The notes under the pieces are model-generated. The model saw only the letters and a list, made by a program, of their open reading frames with translations, had not been told where the DNA came from and searched no databases. 64,000 nt of DNA from the NCBI GenBank assembly GCA_019637155.1, contig JAHBWE010000033.1, forward strand, positions 1 to 64,000, given 5' to 3'. The translations under genes were made by a program, and so were the position numbers. Of the stretch, positions 59,850 to 64,000 are shown piece after piece (the stretch's first letter is position 1; each line of letters starts with the position of its first letter). Origin of the DNA: Labilithrix sp. Lineage in GTDB: Bacteria; Myxococcota_A; Polyangia; Polyangiales; Polyangiaceae.

Positions 59850-60679
59850 CGATCAACCCGAAGACCTTCGCGTACGACCTCTCGCCGAGCGGCGTCGCCA
59901 CGATCACGCTCTGTCGCCCGGACCGGCTCAACTCGCTCACCTTCGAGGTCTACGAGGAGCTCCGCGACACGTTCGCCGCGCTCGATCACGAGAGCGCGGT
60001 CCGCTCCGTCGTCGTCACGGGGCAGGGGCGCGCGTTCTGCTCCGGCGGTGACGTCGAGAGCATCATCGGCGAGCTCTTCGCGCGCGACATGCAGGGGCTC
60101 GTCGCGTTCACGCGCGTCACCGGCGCGCTCATCCGCAACATCCGCGCGCTGCGGAGGCCCGTCGTCGCGGCGGTGAACGGAACCGCGGTCGGCGCCGGCG
60201 CCGTCATCGCGCTCGCCTGCGATTTCCGCGTCGCGAGCGCGACCGCGAAGATCGGCTTCATCTTCCCGAAGGTCGGGCTCTCTGGCGCCGACATGGGCGC
60301 GACGTACTTGCTCCCGCGCGTGGTCGGCCTCGGGCGCGCGAGCGAGCTCCTCTTCCTCGGCGACATCATCGGCGCGGAGGAGGCGCACCGCATCGGGCTC
60401 TTCGGCAAGGTCGTCCCCGCCGAGGAGTGCGTCCCCGCCGCGCGCGCGCTCGCCGAGCGCCTCGCGTCCGGCCCCGCGTTCGCGAACGCGATGACGAAGC
60501 AGATGCTCGAGAGCGAATTCACGATGACCCTCGATCAGGCGATCGAGGCCGAGGCGCAGGTGCAGGCGATCTGCATGCAGCACCCCGACTTCCGGACCTC
60601 GTACGACGCGTGGGTCGCGAAGAAGCCGATCGTCTTCCAGGGGTCCACGATCCCGTTCGACGCGGGCGGCAAGAAATGA
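59846..60679 (+). CDS. Enoyl-CoA hydratase/isomerase family protein lacking both canonical glutamates
   Basis: A 277-aa crotonase from ATG 59846 (overlaps the MarR stop). The CoA site is visible (VVVTGQGRAFCSGGDVESII; VVAAVNGTAVGAGAVIALAC). The usual catalytic Glu positions are replaced (GAGAVIAL and FPKVGL), while an Asp remains in SGADMGATYLLPRVVGL, the position of the catalytic Asp in PaaG-type isomerases. It may therefore be an isomerase or a ring-modifying enzyme rather than a hydratase. It overlaps the acyl-CoA dehydrogenase gene by ATGA. Confidence 0.9.
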   Translation: MTINPKTFAYDLSPSGVATITLCRPDRLNSLTFEVYEELRDTFAALDHESAVRSVVVTGQGRAFCSGGDVESIIGELFARDMQGLVAFTRVTGALIRNIRALRRPVVAAVNGTAVGAGAVIALACDFRVASATAKIGFIFPKVGLSGADMGATYLLPRVVGLGRASELLFLGDIIGAEEAHRIGLFGKVVPAEECVPAARALAERLASGPAFANAMTKQMLESEFTMTLDQAIEAEAQVQAICMQHPDFRTSYDAWVAKKPIVFQGSTIPFDAGGKK

Positions 60680-61824
60680 CCGCGCCCGCCAGGTCCCCCT
60701 CCTCCTGGTCCACGCTCCCGATGTTCTTCGAGGAGGGACATCGCGCGCTCGGGGCGAGCCTCGCCGATCTCCGCGACGACGACGTCGGGCTCCACGATCC
60801 GAAGCGCGTCATCCCCCGCCTCGCCGAGCTCGGGCTCACGAAGCTGCTCGTGCCCGGCGCCGAGCGCATCTCGGTGCGCTCCCTCTCCGTCGCGCGCGAG
60901 GCGCTCGCGTACGTCTCCGGCACCGCCGACTCCATCTTCGCGGTCGAGGGCCTCGGCTCGTATCCGTTCACGCTCGCGAACGAGACCGACAAGCGCGCCG
61001 CGATCCTCGCCGAGGTCACCCGCGGCACGCGCGTCTGCGCCTTCGCGCTCACGGAGCCGGAGGCGGGCTCGGACGTCGCGGCGATGAAGACCACCGCGCG
61101 CCGCGAGGGCGAGCACTGGGTCCTCGACGGCGAGAAGGTCTTCATCTCCAACGTCGGCATCGCGCATCACTACGTCGTCTTCGCGAACGCGGACCCGTCC
61201 GCCGGCAAGAAGGGGATCAGCGCGTTCCTCGTCGACGCCGGCGCGCCGGGCCTCGTCACCGAGCCGATCGCGCTCCACGTCGATCACCCGCTCGGCCGCC
61301 TCGCGTTCCGCGGCTGCAAGGTGCCGGCGAGCGCGCTCGTCGGTGAGGTCGGGATGGGGCTCCGCCTCGCGCTCGGCACCCTCGACGTGTTCCGCACCTC
61401 CGTCGGCGCGGCCGCGATCGGGATGGCGCATCGCGCCCTCGACGAGTCGATCGCGCGCGTGAAGAAGCGGGTGCAGTTCGGCAAGCCGCTCGCGGAGCAG
61501 CAGCTCACGCAGGCCGCGCTCGCCGACATGGCGACGGAGCTCGACGCGTCGCGCCTCCTCGTCGCCCGCGCGGCGTGGGAGAAGGACCACGAGGCGCTGG
61601 GCGCGCGCAGCGACGGCGTGTCGGTCGCGATGGCGAAGATGTTCGCGACGGAGGCGGCGCAGCGCATCGTCGATCGCGGCGTGCAGCTCTTCGGCGGCCT
61701 CGGCGTCGTCGACGGCACGGTGGTGGAGCGGCTCTACCGCGAGATCCGCGCGCTCCGCATCTACGAAGGCACGACCGAGATCCAGAAGCTCATCATCGGC
61801 GGCGCGCTCGTTCGATCGCGCTGA
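60676..61824 (+). CDS. Acyl-CoA dehydrogenase
   Basis: A 382-aa protein from ATG 60676 (ATGA overlap). It shows the FAD-binding signature CAFALTEPEAGSDVAAMKTT, the WVLDGEKVFISNVGIAHHYV region, the substrate-side LDESIARVKKRVQFGKPLAE and the catalytic base in RIYEGTTEIQ (Glu). The tail ends GGALVRSR. It should oxidise an acyl- or aryl-CoA to the enoyl form and pass electrons to ETF. With the neighbouring crotonase and MarR it fits a ring-degradation or branched-acyl pathway. Confidence 0.95.
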   Translation: MTAPARSPSSWSTLPMFFEEGHRALGASLADLRDDDVGLHDPKRVIPRLAELGLTKLLVPGAERISVRSLSVAREALAYVSGTADSIFAVEGLGSYPFTLANETDKRAAILAEVTRGTRVCAFALTEPEAGSDVAAMKTTARREGEHWVLDGEKVFISNVGIAHHYVVFANADPSAGKKGISAFLVDAGAPGLVTEPIALHVDHPLGRLAFRGCKVPASALVGEVGMGLRLALGTLDVFRTSVGAAAIGMAHRALDESIARVKKRVQFGKPLAEQQLTQAALADMATELDASRLLVARAAWEKDHEALGARSDGVSVAMAKMFATEAAQRIVDRGVQLFGGLGVVDGTVVERLYREIRALRIYEGTTEIQKLIIGGALVRSR

Positions 61825-61833
61825 CGCGCACCG

Positions 61834-63456
61834 TCACTCGCTCGGGCAGGTCGGGTCGGGGACGATCTCGATGTCGTCGACGTCGAGCGTGGCGCCGGTG
61901 CAGCCGTTGACCCGTCCGTCGAGCTCGAAGTGGAGCGTGAAGCGCGAGCCGGTGTGGAGCGGGGGGATGCATTCGACGTGCTGGGTCCACGTCGTCGCGG
62001 GCGCGAGCTCGTGGCGGTGGACCGGGTTGGTGGACACCGTCGCGACCGAGACGGCGTCCGGCTGGTAGCGGTACCAGAAGCGGACGGCCGGCCCCTCCGT
62101 GTCCGTGAACGCGGGGACCGTCGTCACGAGCGTGGCCCGCGGCTCCCAAGGCCGGACCGATCCGCACACGTCCGGCGACGTCTGGAGCGAGAGGTACCCG
62201 GACCCCGATCGAGGCGACGCCGTCGCGCGCCCGGCAAAGTGTCCGGCCCGCTCGGTGACGAACCACCCGAAGACCGGATCGCCGCTCGTCTCGAAGCCGA
62301 GGTTCGTGACCGCCGCGTCGCCGTCGCAGGCGGCGACCTCGGCGAAGGCGACGTCGTCGATCGCGACCTCGCTCGGAGCCTCGCCCGGGGCGCGGAAGCT
62401 GTCCTGCGCGCACCCGATCGCGAGCTCGCTCACGACGCCGTGGGTCCAGCGCGGCAGGCACACCGTCTGCGTCGTCCGTGACGGATCCGATCGAAGCCGC
62501 ACGAGCTCTCGCTGGTCGAGCAGCACGTGGACGTTGCCGGTGCCGTACGTGCGCATCGTGACGGCGTTCACGCCCGACTTCGGGATCGAGACGGCCTGGA
62601 ACATGACGCCGTTGCTGCCCGACTCGCTCACGAGGCACTTCGCGGCGCGGCTCCCGTTGGTGCCGGCGCCGGGGACCACGTTGATGGTGGTGGGAACGGC
62701 GATCTGAAACCCGCCCGCCGTCTCGAAGTCGCCGTTCGCGAGGACGCCGGGGCGAGGGCAGGTCGGGTCCGGGACGACGCGGAAGTCGTCGACGTCGATG
62801 CGGTCGAAGAGGTCTCCGGTGCTGACCAGAAAATTGGTCTTCTTGCCGTACGCGGCCTCGCCGAGACAGACGCGCGTGGTGTCCGACCACGTGCCCACGA
62901 AGGAGGACCGGGAGCGAGCGTCGAGGATCGCGACTCCGTCGATGAACGGCACGAGCGGGTAGTCGTTCCTCTTCGACGAGACAACCATGACGTCGCCCAA
63001 CCAGGCGAGCGGGCCCGTCTCCGCGAACGGCGGGAGCACGATCGACTGCGCGACGGCGCCGTAGTGGTAGCGAGGGGTGGCGACGTCGGCGAGGCGCGCG
63101 ACTCCGAGATCGGTCTTCATCGTCGCGCCGCCCGACACCGTCCAGGCTCCGGCCGGGACGCCGGTGAAGCTCGGATCGACGAACGGGTTCGCGAGGACGC
63201 AGCCGCTCGTGCCCAGCTCGAAGCCGATCGGGCAGGGCGAGCCGGCCTCTGCGTCGGCGCCCGCGTCGGCGTCGGCGCCCGCGTCGCTCGGCGCGCCGGC
63301 CTCCGGCGTGGTCGCCGCGTCGTCGACGGATCCGCCCGCGTCGACGATGGGATCGCCCGCGTCGTCCGCCGGCGCCGGACCTGCGTCGACGGGAGCCTCC
63401 GCGTAGTCCGACTGGCATGCGCACAAGAGCGCAAGGACGACGCCCGACCTTCGCAC
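61834..63456 (-). CDS. Surface lipoprotein with carbohydrate-binding-like beta domains
   Basis: A 540-aa protein from ATG 63456. The signal peptide ends at a lipobox (VVLALLCACQSD). An Asp/Ala/Gly-rich linker (residues ~20-75, repeated DAGADA) follows. The rest has three beta-sandwich-like units, each with a Cys and a closing phrase similar to DVDDIEIVPDPTCP (seen also as DVDDFRVVPDPTCP), which resemble CBM/laminin-G-type jelly rolls. It may bind glycans. It converges with the acyl-CoA dehydrogenase gene and is unrelated to it. Confidence 0.85.
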   Translation of the reverse strand: MRRSGVVLALLCACQSDYAEAPVDAGPAPADDAGDPIVDAGGSVDDAATTPEAGAPSDAGADADAGADAEAGSPCPIGFELGTSGCVLANPFVDPSFTGVPAGAWTVSGGATMKTDLGVARLADVATPRYHYGAVAQSIVLPPFAETGPLAWLGDVMVVSSKRNDYPLVPFIDGVAILDARSRSSFVGTWSDTTRVCLGEAAYGKKTNFLVSTGDLFDRIDVDDFRVVPDPTCPRPGVLANGDFETAGGFQIAVPTTINVVPGAGTNGSRAAKCLVSESGSNGVMFQAVSIPKSGVNAVTMRTYGTGNVHVLLDQRELVRLRSDPSRTTQTVCLPRWTHGVVSELAIGCAQDSFRAPGEAPSEVAIDDVAFAEVAACDGDAAVTNLGFETSGDPVFGWFVTERAGHFAGRATASPRSGSGYLSLQTSPDVCGSVRPWEPRATLVTTVPAFTDTEGPAVRFWYRYQPDAVSVATVSTNPVHRHELAPATTWTQHVECIPPLHTGSRFTLHFELDGRVNGCTGATLDVDDIEIVPDPTCPSE

Positions 63457-63498
63457 GCGCGCAGCATATCACGTAGCGGCTAAGATGCGCCGCTCACG

Positions 63499-64000
63499 AT
63501 GAGCGCGCTGTTCGAGCCCTTCCGCATCAACCAGGTCACGCTGCCGAACCGGCTCGTCTTGCCGGCGATGGTGACGCGGCTCTCCGGCGAGGACGGGCTC
63601 GTCAACGACGACATCCGTGCACGATACACGCGGTTCGCGCGCGGCGAGGTCGGCCTCGTCGTCGTCGAGGCGATGGCGGTGCACGGCGCGAAGAGCGGGC
63701 CCCTCCTCCGCATCTCGTCCGACGAGTACGTCCCCGGCCTCGCCGATCTCGCGGCGCGCGTGCACGACGCGGGGCCGAGCAAGGTGGTGCCGCAGATCAT
63801 CCACTTCCTCAAGATCTCGCGGTCGGGGTGGCGCCAGACGGTGGACATGCTGTCGCGCGAGGAGATCGACGGCGTCGTCGACGCGTACGGCGCGGCGGCG
63901 GCGCGCGCGCGGCGCTGCGGGTTCGACGGCGTCGAGCTCCACATGGCGCACGCCTACACGCTCTCGTCGTTCCTCTCCCGCCTCAATCCGCGGAAGGACG
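63499..64000 (+). CDS. NADH:flavin oxidoreductase (old yellow enzyme family), 3'-truncated by the window
   Basis: ATG 63499 begins MSALFEPFRINQVTLPNRLV; the frame is open to the window edge (167 codons visible). LFEPFRIN, TLPNRLVLPAMVTRL and the late FDGVELHMAHAYTLSSFLSR match OYE-family enzymes; HMAH is the usual HxxH/N substrate-anion site region and SRLNPRKD is the following FMN loop. It is an FMN enzyme that reduces activated double bonds. In known aryl-CoA clusters such a domain appears in 2-aminobenzoyl-CoA and salicylyl-CoA hydroxylase/reductases, with RidA, MarR, crotonase and ACAD nearby; here the hydroxylase half is not visible. Confidence 0.9.
   Translation, partial: MSALFEPFRINQVTLPNRLVLPAMVTRLSGEDGLVNDDIRARYTRFARGEVGLVVVEAMAVHGAKSGPLLRISSDEYVPGLADLAARVHDAGPSKVVPQIIHFLKISRSGWRQTVDMLSREEIDGVVDAYGAAAARARRCGFDGVELHMAHAYTLSSFLSRLNPRKD

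Overview
The window is about 64 kb of very GC-rich chromosomal DNA with strong G/C third-position bias and almost no non-coding space. The gene content points to a Myxococcota (polyangial, delta-proteobacterial) genome. The evidence is adjacent Ser/Thr protein kinases with C-terminal membrane anchors, a MshEN/pseudokinase/PilZ fusion, ECF sigma factors coupled to single-span Pro/Ala-rich partners, many Cys-anchored lipoproteins with Asp/Ala/Gly-rich linkers, and exported enzymes ending in a Cys motif, a membrane span and an Arg cluster (MYXO-CTERM-like). The species is not determined. I saw no rRNA, tRNA, CRISPR array, insertion sequence or integrase gene.

Layout. 1-9.4 kb: a 5'-truncated TPR protein, a matrixin-type metalloprotease, small conserved proteins and a large hybrid histidine kinase. 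9.5-11.3 kb: a predicted lipoprotein and a small acidic protein. 11.3-19.8 kb: a stress-type cluster holding two related small CxC proteins, DUF2267, two CBS-domain proteins, an inactive rhodanese, a universal stress protein, an acyltransferase, an orphan LolD/MacB-type ATPase, an OmpA-like protein and a CNNM/CBS membrane protein. Most transcription units here are preceded by a GG-N10-GC element with TTGC, the signature of sigma-54 (-24/-12) promoters. 19.84-23.71 kb: an NHL-repeat lipoprotein with visibly lower GC, bracketed by a perfect 23-bp direct repeat, the right copy being the 3' end of an MTH1-like Nudix gene. 24.3-30.5 kb: a GAF-like protein, lipoproteins, a dienoyl-CoA isomerase-like crotonase and the MshEN/pseudokinase/PilZ protein.

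30.7-39.9 kb: a beta-helix-like protein, a lipoprotein hydrolase, two Ser/Thr kinases, CstA, a translationally coupled small protein plus nucleotidyltransferase pair, a frameshifted TIGR02996-type gene and a Uma2 nuclease. 39.9-47.2 kb: an ECF sigma factor coupled to a membrane/TonB-like partner, divergent from a four-gene MacAB-like export operon (adaptor, ATPase fused to a four-helix membrane domain, two FtsX permeases). 47.3-57.8 kb: secreted or surface proteins (trypsin-like protease, VWA lipoprotein, LA_2272-type surface-repeat protein) and a second ECF sigma system whose membrane partner carries a large in-frame minisatellite. 57.8-64 kb: tRNA threonylcarbamoyladenosine synthesis, then a RidA-MarR-crotonase-acyl-CoA dehydrogenase series, a convergent lipoprotein and the start of an old-yellow-enzyme gene cut by the window edge. 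Together these suggest an aryl-CoA type degradation cluster.

The strongest candidates for something undescribed are the sigma-54-marked stress cluster with its small CxC protein family, the 23-bp repeat-bounded insertion, the minisatellite in the ECF partner, the double c-di-GMP-domain pseudokinase and the MacB-like ATPase with an extra membrane domain. All names come from reading motifs; no database search was run.
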